64,000 nt of DNA from Aphidius gifuensis. Taxonomy: Eukaryota > Arthropoda > Insecta > Hymenoptera > Braconidae. Position 1 is the stretch's first letter. Every line of letters begins with the position of its first letter. The position numbers and the translations under genes are program-made. Positions 45,861-55,942 of the stretch are shown piece by piece. The stretch spans positions 15,339,404 through 15,403,403 of the forward strand of contig NC_057788.1 in assembly GCF_014905175.1 (NCBI RefSeq). The letters run 5' to 3'. The notes beneath the pieces were generated by a model. It searched no databases, had not been told where the DNA came from, and saw only the letters and a program-made list of their open reading frames with translations.

Positions 45861-47290
45861 GTCTCGTTTGAAACGTTGAAGAAAGCAGTCGTGTTTATGG
45901 CAGCTCCGTGTTTACAGTTGTTTTCTTTAAATAGTGTCTTGCGAATGCAAAGTGTATATAAAAATTAAATAAATACAGGGTTTGTCGAACTCGATTTTCC
46001 GGAAAAACAAACAAAAGAAAAAAATTACAATGGGCACTTCTCATAACAGAAGATCACCTATTAATCAGTTCAACATTGAATGACAATTTCAAAGTTTACA
46101 ATCAAACAGTCAAACTTATTATGAAGCAGCTGAACGTTCTTCATTTCCTACAAAAGATCAAGCAATTGTCATTAAGTTCAAAAATAATAATAGCAATTTA
46201 CAAACGGAAGAAAAAATAGACTTAGCCATTAACAAAATTAGCCCTGATTATTGTCCCACTACTCCTCTTTTTATTCTTCTTTGTCAACAAAATACAACAT
46301 TACAAGATAACTTTAGTTTCATAGAGTTTAATTATTGCCTGAATACAAGAAAACCGTCTCCAGGTATGGATAGTATTGATTATAATTTGTTAAAAACACT
46401 TCCAAATAAATATAAACTAATTTTACTCGATATATTCAATGAAATGTATAGAACTGCCAATTTTCCTTGTTCATGGTGTAAACAATATATTCTTTTTATA
46501 AATGAACCAGATAGGAAAAACGTAAGATTAATAGCAATACCTTCTAGTATTAGTATAACACAATTTGCAGACGATATAACAATATTTACTAAAAATAAAT
46601 TAAACACCAAAAGCGTCAAAATAATGAATAAAGCTTTGAATATTTTGTACAGTAAACTGAGAGCTATAGAATTGGATTTATCCCCACAAAAGTCAACCCT
46701 TTTACACTTTAATAAAAAGTAAAAAATTCCAGAGAAAATTTCACTTAATATTGATGGTACTCATATAAAGGTAACAAATAAAACTAAATTTTTAGGCATT
46801 ATATTTGTTCAAAAATTGACATTCAAGCATCACATGAATGAAGTACAAAAAAAGTGCTTTGAAGCACTAAATTCAATCGAATTTCTTAAAGGAATTTGGT
46901 GGGGCACGGATCCCGAAACCTTGATAAAAATTTATAAAGCATTTATTCGACCTCATATAGAGTATGAATTGTTTACTTATTTTCCAAATCAAAAAACATT
47001 AATTAACAAACTTGAAAGCATTCAATATGCAGCAATTCGTCTTGCTCTTAGATATAGAATAAACACACCTACAGATATATTACTCTCAGAATCAAAAATA
47101 CCATTCTTGATAGAAAGAATTAAATATCTCTGTCTTAATTACTTGATCAAAATTCAATCCAACACTGGCACTCAGGTTACTTAAACTATCACGGAATATT
47201 GTGATAATAATAAACGTAAAAAAAAAAAAACCAAATTCAAAGCAATTAAAATTAATGACAACTCTATTTGCGAAAAAAAAAATTATGTCA
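45860..47290 (+). mobile_element. Internally deleted non-LTR retrotransposon (LINE)
   Basis: The 5' leader at about 45860-46029 is followed by ATG at 46030 (MGTSHNRRSPINQ). Apart from one TGA near 46081, one frame runs to 46722. Part way it enters RT sequence: KPSPGMDSIDYNLLKTLP, then NEMYRTANFPCSWCKQYI. It then jumps straight to PSSISITQFADDITIFT, the FADD catalytic box of I/Jockey/R1-type RTs, so the central fingers are deleted in frame. RT thumb and connection sequence continues at 46816-47184 (GIWWGTDPETLIKIYKAFIR). The endonuclease and most of ORF1 are missing. The pattern suits an element that was deleted and then copied in trans, but a single lineage of deletions is equally possible. 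Confidence 0.75.
46366..47184 (+). pseudogene. LINE reverse transcriptase (FADD box) with internal deletion
   Basis: 46366-46722 encodes the RT N-terminal motif and the FADD box, with fingers residues missing between VRLIAI and PSSISITQFADD. After an intervening frameshift, 46816-47184 encodes FLGIIF-type and KAFIRPHIEYELFTYF sequence typical of the LINE RT C-terminal region. No RNase H or tail motif is present. Confidence 0.75.
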
Positions 47291-47309
47291 TACATTATAA
47301 AATTTAAAA

Positions 47310-48001
47310 CTATATTTGGGTCTAGGCATGAAGTTGAACAAAATCCATTGTATATTGAAATTTAAACAAAGCTCATGGCTGAAAAAATATATTGATTTTA
47401 ATACTGGTATGCATCAGCAAGCAATCACAAAAAATTTTTTCAAATTAGTTAACAACAGTGTGTATGGTAAAACAATGCAAAATGTAAGAAAAGAAAAAGA
47501 TGTTAAAATAGTGACAAAACGAGAAGGTCGCTATGGAGCAAAATCACTAATAGCAGACCGGTTTTCACAGCTGCTCAGTTTATAAAGATGACATTGCAAT
47601 TATTGAAATGTCAAGAGTTGAAATCATTTTTAATGAACCAATTTATTCTGGATTTACAATACTAGATCTTTCAAAAATCTGGATCTAAAAAAAAATTCAA
47701 TCACAATGATGTCAAAGCACTTTACATGGATACTGATTCACTCATTTTAAATTTCAAAGTTTGTGATATTTATGAAAAAATAAAGGAAAATTTAAAAAGA
47801 TTTAACACATCAGATTATCCACCAAATAATATTTATGATATGCCAAGAGTCAACAAAAAAGTTATTGGTCTGATGAAGGATGAAAATGATGGTAAAAATA
47901 TGACTGAATATGCTGGTTTAAGAGCCAAATCATATAGTTATAAATTATTCGAGCTATGGGTACATTATCATCTGCTTGCAAACACACAAATAATTGGTTG
48001 A
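47310..48001 (+). pseudogene. Protein-primed DNA polymerase B, C-terminal palm region
   Basis: Plus-strand frames hold KKYIDFNTGMHQQAITKNFF, the helix KLVNNSVYGKTMQNVR (polymerase motif B) and, after a stretch with frame breaks, YMDTDSLIL (motif C with the catalytic Asp pair). It continues with NKKVIGLMKDENDGKNMTEY, the thumb signature of Polinton-type protein-primed polymerases. The N-terminal half is not next to it. Disruptions lie near 47580-47720. In life the enzyme replicates a linear genome from a terminal protein. Confidence 0.85.
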
Positions 48002-48640
48002 CGAACAATTATCATGGGCTGTTATGGAACTCAGGAGATGTTGATTATAACGAACATGGAAAAATTATAAATAACAGCCTTGAGTCATCAATTTACATAT
48101 ATGTAAAAGGTCATGAGAAAAAAAAATGGTTCAGCAATATTTTAAAAGACGATAAAACTATTATCGATTTGATTAATACAGATTGTCCAGCGCATGGCAA
48201 ACTACCTACTAAGGTATGTCAAAAAAACTATGTTCACCATCTGAGTTATCATCTCAATTTATGGACTCTTACTTGTGCATTGGATAATGTACAAAAATTG
48301 AGAGCATGGTTCCGAACTACCTGGGGATCGGTTTCATCATTGAAAAAATCGATTCAGCTATTTTGTAATCTTGAGAGTCTGGAAAAAATGGCAACAAAAG
48401 ATTCTGCAAATTAACTAGAGAGATATATTTTTCTGCTTACACCAAACTCAATTAATGTTGTATGGGACGAATTGCCAGAAAAATTTAAAACAAAAAAAGA
48501 TTTTCTTCAATATAAACGCTGCATTGAACATTATCATCATCAAGAAGAAAAATCAGACGAATTTGATGGGACATCACCCATGATAAAAGATTGTACATTA
48601 TGTCAAAATAAAAATAAAAAGATGAAAAAAAATTTTTAAC
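47956..48640 (+). pseudogene. Polymerase-adjacent conserved protein of unknown function
   Basis: The frame follows the polymerase without a gap and overlaps its end. The readable parts are NTNNWLTNNYHG-type sequence, SSIYIYVKGHEKKKWFSNIL, INTDCPAHGKLP and LTCALDNVQKLRAWF. After a stop, a Cys-containing tail (MIKDCTLCQNKNKK) follows. I recognise the pattern as a companion of Polinton-like polymerases in insect genomes but cannot name its function. The first ATG used here is probably internal. Confidence 0.5.
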
Positions 48641-48774
48641 ATACATTGTTGGTTCGTTTATTTTATTAATAATTTTTGATTTTAAGTAATATATAAGGAG
48701 AAAATAATATATACAACAATTTTTTTTTTTCATGTAGGTACATTATTTGATTTTTTTCATTCTTTTACATATTG

Positions 48775-50335
48775 TTATAAATATAGGATTAGTAAGTTTA
48801 CAGGCATATTAAATATATATACAACAAGCTTGCGTACTGAACCACTAATTGGATTATATTCAACAATTCGATCAAGTAAAATCAAACAATAAGCTGATGT
48901 TTGAGCTGGAAATCGTGTTATTGATTCAAATTCAAGTCGAATATCTACTGGTTCAGATTTTAAAAATTCATTTTGCTTTGAACAATCTATGACAATAAGT
49001 AGTGCTTCTTCTAAAAATTTTTGTCTTTTAAATAATGGTTGTGGTGTTTCTGTGTAATAGTAGGAAGCTCGAAAATATGCAAACATATTATATAATAATG
49101 AGAATTGATTATGAGCAAAGTCAATATTCAAATTTCCATAAGGATATGATTGTGAATTTAAAAACAGCTAAACATCAGGCAAGTGACAATGATCGAAAAC
49201 ACTGGAATTGTTTGTCACAGAGTTTTTTCGTCCTGTTTGGAAGCCTAAAATTATGTATCTTGGTTTTTCTAAACACTGGAATTGTTTGTACGTGCTGTTT
49301 TTCAAATTAGTTGCAGGTAACAGTGGATACTCGTACAATTTCCATGTACGAAAACAGATTGCTATGGATGGATCCTTCGCAATGTGATTTTAAAGTTGAA
49401 TTTTCTGCTTATCAGACACTTTGATATATGGAACAATCTATTTCACCTTTTGAAGTTTAATTTGTATTTTTTCGCCACTTTTTTCTTCCGCAGGTTGTTC
49501 TCGTAGACAGACATTCACATCACTATTTGCTCTTATTAAAATAAGTTCATGTTTTGCATTTATAATTATTTTTTTATAATCTTCAGCAAATCCTAGCAGC
49601 AGGATCAGTGGTATTGATATATCAAAATAACCATTTGAATCGAATAATGATTCTTCATCAGACATTGACCATCCGGCATTCTCCAATAATGATTTTTAAT
49701 TTGGACTTAAGGAGGTTATGCACAAATTACTCTTTTTTTAAAAAATATAATGAGAATGTTCTGAAATTTTGTACACGAGTAGATCTTTTCATTCTGAATA
49801 CAACGGTATAATTATTTTCTTATGTTGATCGGTTAAATTTTTTGTAATTAATTATTGAAAATAATATTTAACATTGGCTCTTATGGAGATTTCAACCATT
49901 TTTTTCGGATAGAAAAAATGATGAAAAAGTCTTGAAAAAAATCACACATATACTAGAAACCGAGTTTCATTAATTGCGCGAAAAATTTTCATATGTTGAT
50001 CGGTCAATTAATGAGTAATTAATTATAAACTTTACAAAAATTAGATGTGGCAACGTATGGCATGTTCAAACACACACACATACCCGCAGTCCCATATATT
50101 GTATATGGGGCGCAGGCGCTTTTCACTTTATTTTTTTACAGTGTAGTCGGATTTCAGTTTTGTCTGTGACGTCAGAAGCGCCCCGCAACACCTGCAATGA
50201 ATTTGTGCATAACCTCCTTAAGGAAATATATCCTTTCATAAGAGTCGTAAGACCAACATTTTTGCTCCGATCAATTTCAATTGCATTTATCTAATAGCGG
50301 ATTTCTTCAAACATGTGTGCTATTGCCATTCGTAC
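48775..50335 (-). pseudogene. Major-capsid-like gene of the Polinton/adintovirus-like element
   Basis: The minus strand shows a capsid-like protein in consecutive pieces: 49686-49438 (IPLILLLGFAEDYKKIIINA), a middle part with ITVPYIKVSDKQKIQL-type and SFRTWKLYEYPLL-type strands, and 49131-48775 (FAHNQFSLLYNMFAYFRASY, PVDIRLEFESITRFPAQTSA, YCLILLDRIVEYNPISG). Such beta-rich strands and order fit the double-jelly-roll hexon-like protein of insect Polintons. At least three stops are present. The N-terminal continuation lies beyond the 49711-50217 MITE, where the frame resumes. The protein would form the virion shell; this copy cannot. Confidence 0.7.
49711..50217. mobile_element. piggyBac-like MITE with TTAA target duplication
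   Basis: Ends GGAGGTTATGCACAAATT and AATTTGTGCATAACCTCC are inverted repeats, and TTAA lies on both sides (49707-49710, 50218-50221). It interrupts the capsid-like gene. The interior is AT-rich with two related halves, each containing ATGTTGATCGGT and a TAATTAATTA stretch. No transposase frame. Confidence 0.9.
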
Positions 50336-50339
50336 ACGG

Positions 50340-51226
50340 AGAGAAAAAAATATTATGTTTTACTATGCTACTATAGTACCGGTGGATGTTTTCGGATTTT
50401 TAATAAGATATAATATTTTTTTTATACTTTTTATTATTTATTTTATATATTTTAATAAAGGCACATATTGAATTAAATCATTTGTAATCAAACTATGGAA
50501 CAAGATTTTTTTTACTGAAGACATAGTCGAAAGTACTAACGAAATCTTTTTTTTTTAATAAACTGTAGATACAAATTGCTATGTGTAAATTAATATTTAT
50601 TATGTTAGCATATTAGAATTGACAATTGACGCTCGTTAAAATAATCATTCGGTACCTAAATTCGAACAATATTATTTATACTACTCATCAATTTTAAAAA
50701 ATACGATTCCCGATTTAATTTTTATTTTGTGTTTCATATTAATTACGATATTTGAAGCGAATTTTACTATGTTCACATAGTAAAAAATGCAGAAAGACGT
50801 AATATCAAACAAAAGAGTCAATTTTACATTAATTCCAGTTTAGTCCCGTAGCTGAGCGGTCTAAAGCGTATCCGACACCACGTCAATACATACTTCGCCG
50901 GTTCGATCCCCGGTCAGAGTGTGAAAAAAAAAAAAAAAAAACAAAACAAAATAAAACAAAAGCTTCTGCGTTAATAATACAACAGAAAAAAAAATGACAA
51001 ATTTTTAAAATATTTTTTTAATCAAATATATTTTTGACTATACAACATAGTACTTTTTATTTTAAACATGGCCATTTTTACGATTAAGTTTTATGATACT
51101 TACTACGTCTGATTAAAATTCTCAAACGTAGTAAAACTCACTGTTTACATGATAAATGTTGCTAAATTTCCCAAAACATCCACCAGTACTATAAAACATA
51201 GTAAAATCCAGTGTTTTTTTTAGTAA
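50340..51226. mobile_element. MITE with TATAGTACYGGTGGATGTTTT inverted ends
   Basis: The left arm TTTACTATGCTACTATAG then TACCGGTGGATGTTTT is inverted at the right (AAAACATCCACCAGTACTAT, AAACATAGTAAAA). The word TTTACTATG also recurs inside. A tRNA-like SINE unit with a poly-A tail lies at 50843-50941. The target duplication is not clear. Confidence 0.75.
50843..50941 (+). repeat. tRNA-like SINE insert inside the MITE
   Basis: Contains an A-box-like TAGCTGAGCGG and a B box GGTTCGATCCC 45-50 bp later, then a poly-A run at 50924-50941. No stable anticodon stem is seen, so it is a SINE or tRNA pseudogene, not a tRNA gene. Confidence 0.65.
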
Positions 51227-51539
51227 TGGGCAATCGATTCATCAAAAATGATCGGTTCTTGTATACTCAAAATTTCATCTATGGTATAATACAAAAAAGC
51301 AACAAAATGATACTTTAATTTCCGAAGATGTTGTTGACGTGGACTGAGACCGAGACTCTTAAAAAACTAAATACTCTGATTTTTTTTTTGGCAAAATGGC
51401 TCGCATTTATAGCTTTGCCTAATTATTTTATTATTATGTTTATTCTTTATTTCTTTTCTTTTTTTAAGAACGATGCCCATATTTTTTATTTTCTTCCTAT
51501 TCGACACTTTAAATGTGTAGTCGAATTGTGATAGTTTCT

Positions 51540-52065
51540 ACACGGAAATTCACAATTTCACCATCTTGATCGACAATTTTTAATTACAATTGATGTATTT
51601 CTTGCACTGTGACTGGAAGATAAATGACATGAAATGGTACTTCAACAATCCTATAGCCAGGAGGCTACAAAAAGAGACCTAGTCCTCTTATATAAGGAGA
51701 TAAAAATAATCCTTTGCCCAATACAATTAATTCCATTTTCTTATTATGACGTTGATTTTCTCGTAGTAATTTTTTTGCTGCATGTACAACATTTATTGTC
51801 TTTGAAATTATTGCTGCACCACCCGTCATAGCACCGGATGCACTTAATCTAGCAAATAGTGGTATTAAAAATGGTAATAGACTACCATCACTGCTATTTT
51901 TTTTTATTCAATGAAAGAGGTAAAATTCGTGGTAAACGAATTTTTTCTTTTCCACCGGCTTTTCTAACAGCAACACGTGCACTTTCCAGAACTGTCTTTA
52001 TTGGATCTGTGATTCCAGGTTTTATAGATTGTTCTGATATATCTATAATCCTGTTGAGGCTTGTT
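51540..52065 (-). pseudogene. Gly/Ala-rich core-like protein segment of the Polinton/adintovirus-like element
   Basis: In a frame shifted from the PLA2 gene, the minus strand reads IKPGITDPIKTVLESARV then RKAGGKEKIRLPRI. After a homopolymer frameshift it reads SLLPFLIPLFARLSASGA, GGAAIISKTINVV and GKGLFLSPYIRGLGLFL. A hydrophobic Gly/Ala segment followed by basic Tyr/Gly-Leu repeats resembles the arrangement of minor virion or core proteins in adenovirus-like and adintovirus-like viruses. That is inference from composition and position. It ends at a stop near 51682. Whether it was a separate gene or the C-terminal part of the PLA2 protein is unclear. Confidence 0.5.
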
Positions 52066-52550
52066 CAATACTTTTTATATTTTTGTTTTGGAATGATTTT
52101 ATCTTTTTTATCATTCTTTTTAGTTGTTTGTATTTTCTTGATTTTATGATGAATTTTTTTATTCCTATTGATTCTATTGAAACCCATACCAAGTTTCGTT
52201 TTTAAATTCATTGCAGTTGTCACACCCCAAGCTACGGCTCTTTCACCAAGTGACGAATCTTTGGCAAATAAACGTTGCCAAGCTTTATCGGCGAGTATTT
52301 TATCAGCTCTATGTCGTTCCTCGAGATTGTCAGGATTTTTTGAGTAGCTTATATCATGCTCACGACAATGTTCATCCAACGGATTAACACCGCGATCACC
52401 ACGAGCTAATCTTTTATCGAGCTTTGTACCCGGACCACAATAATTATACTGTGGAACGTGTAATTCAAATGGCAGGCTATTGATGATACTGTTCAACAGA
52501 CCACTTCCTTTTTTTTTTTTTATCTTTTTTTTTTGCACGTTGATGCTCAA
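52065..52550 (-). pseudogene. Parvovirus-type phospholipase A2 (virion PLA2) gene
   Basis: A 161-codon minus-strand frame. After a Lys-rich start it has the calcium loop YNYCGPGTKLDKR and the catalytic helix LDEHCREHDISYSK with the His-Asp pair, then ADKILADKAWQRL. These are the defining motifs of the parvoviral-like secreted PLA2 family, which helps virions escape endosomes. The end is Lys-rich. The true ATG (just upstream, in the word ATGATTGAGCATC) runs into a stop after an A-run, so a frameshift separates it. It sits with the core-like segment on the same strand, next to the divergently transcribed packaging ATPase. Catalytic residues look intact, unlike most neighbours. Confidence 0.85.
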
Positions 52551-52656
52551 TCATTGTCTTTGAAGAACTAACTTCATTCAATAAATCCCAAGTATTTATA
52601 TGTTTTAACGTTAGTACAGATTAGGCTAGCAGCTCGTTCAGTTGTAAAAAAAAAAC

Positions 52657-53347
52657 ATGGAATTTCAAGAACAACCATTGAAGTTGCCAGTCATCAATTT
52701 TGATCAAATTGTGCAAAAAACTGCTCGAAAGAAAATCATGTGAAAAAAGACATGGAAGTTTATTACCAAATAGTGTGAGAGGTGTATTTTGTAGACCTTC
52801 AAATTCTGGCAAAACAAACGCTCTTTTTGCATCAATAATTCACCCAAATTGATTGAGATTTGAAAATGTTTATGTGTATTCCAAATCGCTTAATCAACCA
52901 AAGTACAAATTTCTCGAAAAAATTATTAATAATGTTGAAGGAATTGGTTATTTTCCGTTCAATGAACATGAGAAAGTTATTCAACCTGAAGAAGCTAGAC
53001 TAAATTCACTGATGATTTTCTATGATATATCTACAGAAAAACAAGATAATGTTCGAGCATTTTTTTGCATGGGTAGACATCAAACAGTTAATAGTTTTCA
53101 TTTATCTCAGACCGATGCTCACATACCCAAACATTTGGTGCGAGATAATGCCAATTTTTTTGTACTTTTTCGTCAAGATGAAAGAAATTTAAAGCGTATA
53201 TACAATGATCATGTAAATACTGACATAGAATTTGTAAAATTTTGCAATATATGCTCAACATGTTGGAATAATTTCATTTCAATTCCACAAAGAACCTTGT
53301 ACAAAATTAGAAATAATATTTTCAGTGATGTTATTCAGTTAATTTAA
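52657..53347 (+). pseudogene. FtsK/HerA-type genome-packaging ATPase
   Basis: Starts at ATG 52657 (MEFQEQPLKLPVINFD). A frameshift near 52740 is followed by a P-loop-like RPSNSGKTNALF at about 52790-52825; the leading Gly of the Walker A box is missing. A stop at about 52847 precedes the 52853-53347 frame, with VYSKSLNQPKYKFLE, a Walker-B-like MIFYDIS (the usual acidic pair is weakened), and FFCMGRHQTVNSFHLSQTDA then HVPKHL-like and DNANFFVLFRQDERNLK. The order fits the A32-like packaging ATPase of Polintons and related viruses, which pumps DNA into the capsid. It is divergent from PLA2. Confidence 0.8.
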
Positions 53348-53495
53348 ATGTTTCAATGCTTTTGCAAAAAGTTTTGGTATTTCAAAAAATCTTTGAAGCG
53401 TTTCACTTATTGAAATAACTTGTGCAGTAACTGGTACATTCTTGTAAATGATTATATCATTCTCTTTGTCAAATTTATATCTATCACCCAGTTAG
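53345..53495 (-). pseudogene. Short conserved minus-strand fragment beside the ATPase
   Basis: A frame of about 48 codons reads KENDIIIYKNVPVTAQVISI then RFFEIPKLFAKALK. It starts after a tandem of stops and I do not recognise it. It lies between the ATPase and the zinc-finger relic, tail to tail with the ATPase. Confidence 0.3.
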
Positions 53496-53649
53496 AGAGA
53501 TAGATTCCGGTACAGTTAAAGTATCAAGATTTAAAATAAATAAAAAAAAAAAATCATAATTTGTGAAAATATCATCATGCAACTAATAATTATTTAAAGC
53601 ATTAAAATTTGTTTACTTTCTTAAATTAACTTGAGTGTGTAAATCATTA

Positions 53650-54105
53650 ACTACAAGTTTTATCAATTAATTCAAATCATCGATAAGTTCAGTGACCTTG
53701 ACTCAAGGCAATAATTCATTGTCATATAATTTAGCAACAAAAAGAGTTATTCCTTCTTTTAAATTTGATTGATGATAATTGACATCACCAACAGCTTTTT
53801 CTCTGTCGTCTATAATTTTTTCAGTATCTTCACTATTATTCATTTCCATACAAAAATCATTCGTATCTTCCATATCAAAATTTTCAGTCTCTTTTAAAAC
53901 ACTTAAGCTAGTAATTTTCTCAAAATGAAAATTAATACGATATTTTTAAAACGTCCTAATTTGTGTATAAACTCGGTGGCAGGTTTTTTCTTGACATAGA
54001 AAAGTTTCTTCATTGTCATGTATAATATTTGTATGTTTCAAAAGCTTTTCATTATTTTTAAAATACTTTTCGCAAAAAAAGCAAATTACTGAACTACATG
54101 CCATT
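53650..54105 (-). pseudogene. C2H2-type zinc finger relic
   Basis: The minus strand from ATG near 54105 reads MACSSVICFFCEKYFKNN, then LLKHTNIIHDNEETFLCQEK, a C-x2-C...H-x4-H style finger followed by a second Cys pair. After one stop the same frame goes on through acidic MEDTNDFCMEMNNSEDTEK to GITLFVAKLYDNELLP, then stops again. One frame over about 150 codons with only two or three stops is unlikely by chance. I cannot assign a family; similar finger proteins accompany insect transposons. Confidence 0.45.
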
Positions 54106-54889
54106 TTTCGAAAACAAAACAGAACCGATTATTTTAAATTTAAGTTAAATAACAAATTGACACGTTGTTTTTTATCCTTATGTGCTGCCTTATTTTGATA
54201 CCTGATTTCCTGGATCGAAAAAGAAAATGTAGTACAATCGAAGGAATAATTGAAAATGAGTCAATTCACGTAGTAAAAATAACTGACAGATCATAAGTAA
54301 TAACACTCCTCACATTCAATACAATTATAAATTTTTTATAACTTAAAAACTCGTTTTTGATCACACTGGAAAACGTTGATTTTTAATAATATTCCAGTTG
54401 CATGAGCTCAATACTAGGTGAATACATACACAATTACTGAAACTAATTCACATCAGTGTTTCAATTATTATCATGTAGAAATTCATTTTGATTTATTTTA
54501 TTTTTACTGCCAATAAATGAATAATATACATATATATCTATTTTGTGAAATTTTATAAACTCATTCACCTTAAAGACTTCGATAATGTCGTCAAAGATAG
54601 TAGTATAATATTCCTTATTATTAATTACTTATAATTAACAATTTGATAATTATCAATTATTATTGAAAGCAATTTACTGTACTTTGACGACTCATTTTAC
54701 AATATTTAGGATTTTGAACGTAAAAAAACAATTGAAAGAAAGATTGACTTTCCAAGGCAGTTGTAAATGATTGACTATACTTCCTGAATTGATCAGAAAT
54801 TATAGTAATACAAAGCACAGAACAATAAAAATGTAACTAAAAACAATCAAAAGGATATATTGAGGGGAATATATCATAATCAAAATTCA

Positions 54890-55848
54890 ATGTTTTGTGT
54901 CACATCAAAATTGAAAAAAAAATTTAAGATTGGTGATAAAGTGCGAATAAGTAAATATAAAAAAAAATTTTCGAAAAAGGCTACACTCCCAATTGGACAA
55001 CTAAAGTTTTTACAATCACAAAAGTATTAAATCAATACCGATAACTTACAAGCTTGCTGACTATCAAGATAACAATATTAAAGGATGTTTTTATCAAGAA
55101 GAACTGAGTCCAGTAAGCTATATCTGGATATGAAGAGTGTCCCATTTTAATTTATCAATGGATTTTTTTCGAAAAATATAGCTTAAATTGTAAAATGTTT
55201 TAAGTAAAAGTTGTAGGGTTTGGAGGGGGACGAAGAAAAAAAAAAAAAAAAACTTCCGAAAAAAAATCAGAATGGCGGAGTGAGAAGCATAAACAAAGTT
55301 TTGAAAAAAAATCGATTTTTCCGGAAAATGTTATTTAGAAAAGGTGTAGCGCTCAAAAAGACAAAAACAAAAAAAAAAAATTTGTCTTTTTGAGCGCTAC
55401 ACCTTTTTTAAATAACATTTTTTACTTAAGGCCATATTTTTTCAGGAAAATCCATAAACAGAGAAAATCGGGCCGGAAAAAACGTGATTTTATCGAGAAA
55501 TTTTTCAAATAAAAAGTGTTAGTTTTGATGTAGAAAACGTTTTGGTGCAAAAAAAAAATGCAGTATCCATTTAAAAAAACTATGTTTATACCGGAAACTC
55601 CACCATTTTGGATTTTTCGAATTTTTTTTTTTTTTTTCTTCGTCCCCCTCCAAACCCAACAACTTTTACTCAAAACATTTTACAATTTAAGCTATATTTT
55701 TGGAAAAAAATTCATTGATAAATTAAAATGTGACACTCTATATATCTTGTCGAAAAATTTTAAATAAAAACGTAAAAATAAAGTTCTTGTAAGATGGTTA
55801 GGTTTTGATTCCGAACATGATACATGGGAAAATAAATCAGAATTATAA
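54890..55848 (+). pseudogene. Polinton-type integrase C-terminal tail with chromodomain, split by a foldback
   Basis: Before the insertion, frames read KFKIGDKVRISKYKKKF and YKLADYQDNNIKGCFYQEEL, the SH3-like tail of retroviral-type integrases. After it comes VRWLGFDSEHDTWEN, the aromatic cage strand of a chromodomain. The two parts are separated by the foldback element at 55134-55739. Upstream catalytic domains are not seen. Chromodomain tails target integration to chromatin in Polintons and chromoviruses. Confidence 0.7.
55134..55739. mobile_element. Tc1/mariner-like foldback element, compact copy
   Basis: AGAGTGTCCCATTTTAATTT at the left is inverted at the right as AAATTAAAATGTGACACTCT. 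The centre is a perfect palindrome around TTGTCTTTTTGAGCGCTACACC near 55380. It is a shorter relative of 40509-42537 and splits the integrase tail. Confidence 0.85.
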
Positions 55849-55942
55849 ATAATTCTATTTAATTGTAAATACTATTAATTGTATATAGGTATAAGAATTT
55901 TTTAATAAAAAATTATAACAAAATGAATTTTTCAAATGTATT

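Larger units (their letters stand above)
47300..55848. mobile_element. Decayed Polinton/adintovirus-like endogenous element
   Basis: A cluster of gene relics on both strands: PolB C-terminal half and companion (+), major-capsid-like (-), core-like and PLA2 (-), packaging ATPase (+), zinc finger (-), integrase tail with chromodomain (+). This gene set (protein-primed polymerase, capsid, ATPase, integrase) defines Polintons and adintovirus-like viruses. Each gene carries stops or frameshifts, and at least three MITEs have landed inside. No terminal inverted repeats or 6-bp duplication were found; the LINE lies at the left edge and a repeat-rich region follows at the right. I infer a single original insertion from the gene order, but two overlapping insertions are possible. 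Confidence 0.8.

Noticed and set aside
51859..52149. 96-codon plus-strand membrane-like frame
   Set aside because: It is the shadow of the PLA2 tail and the Gly/Ala-rich segment on the minus strand.
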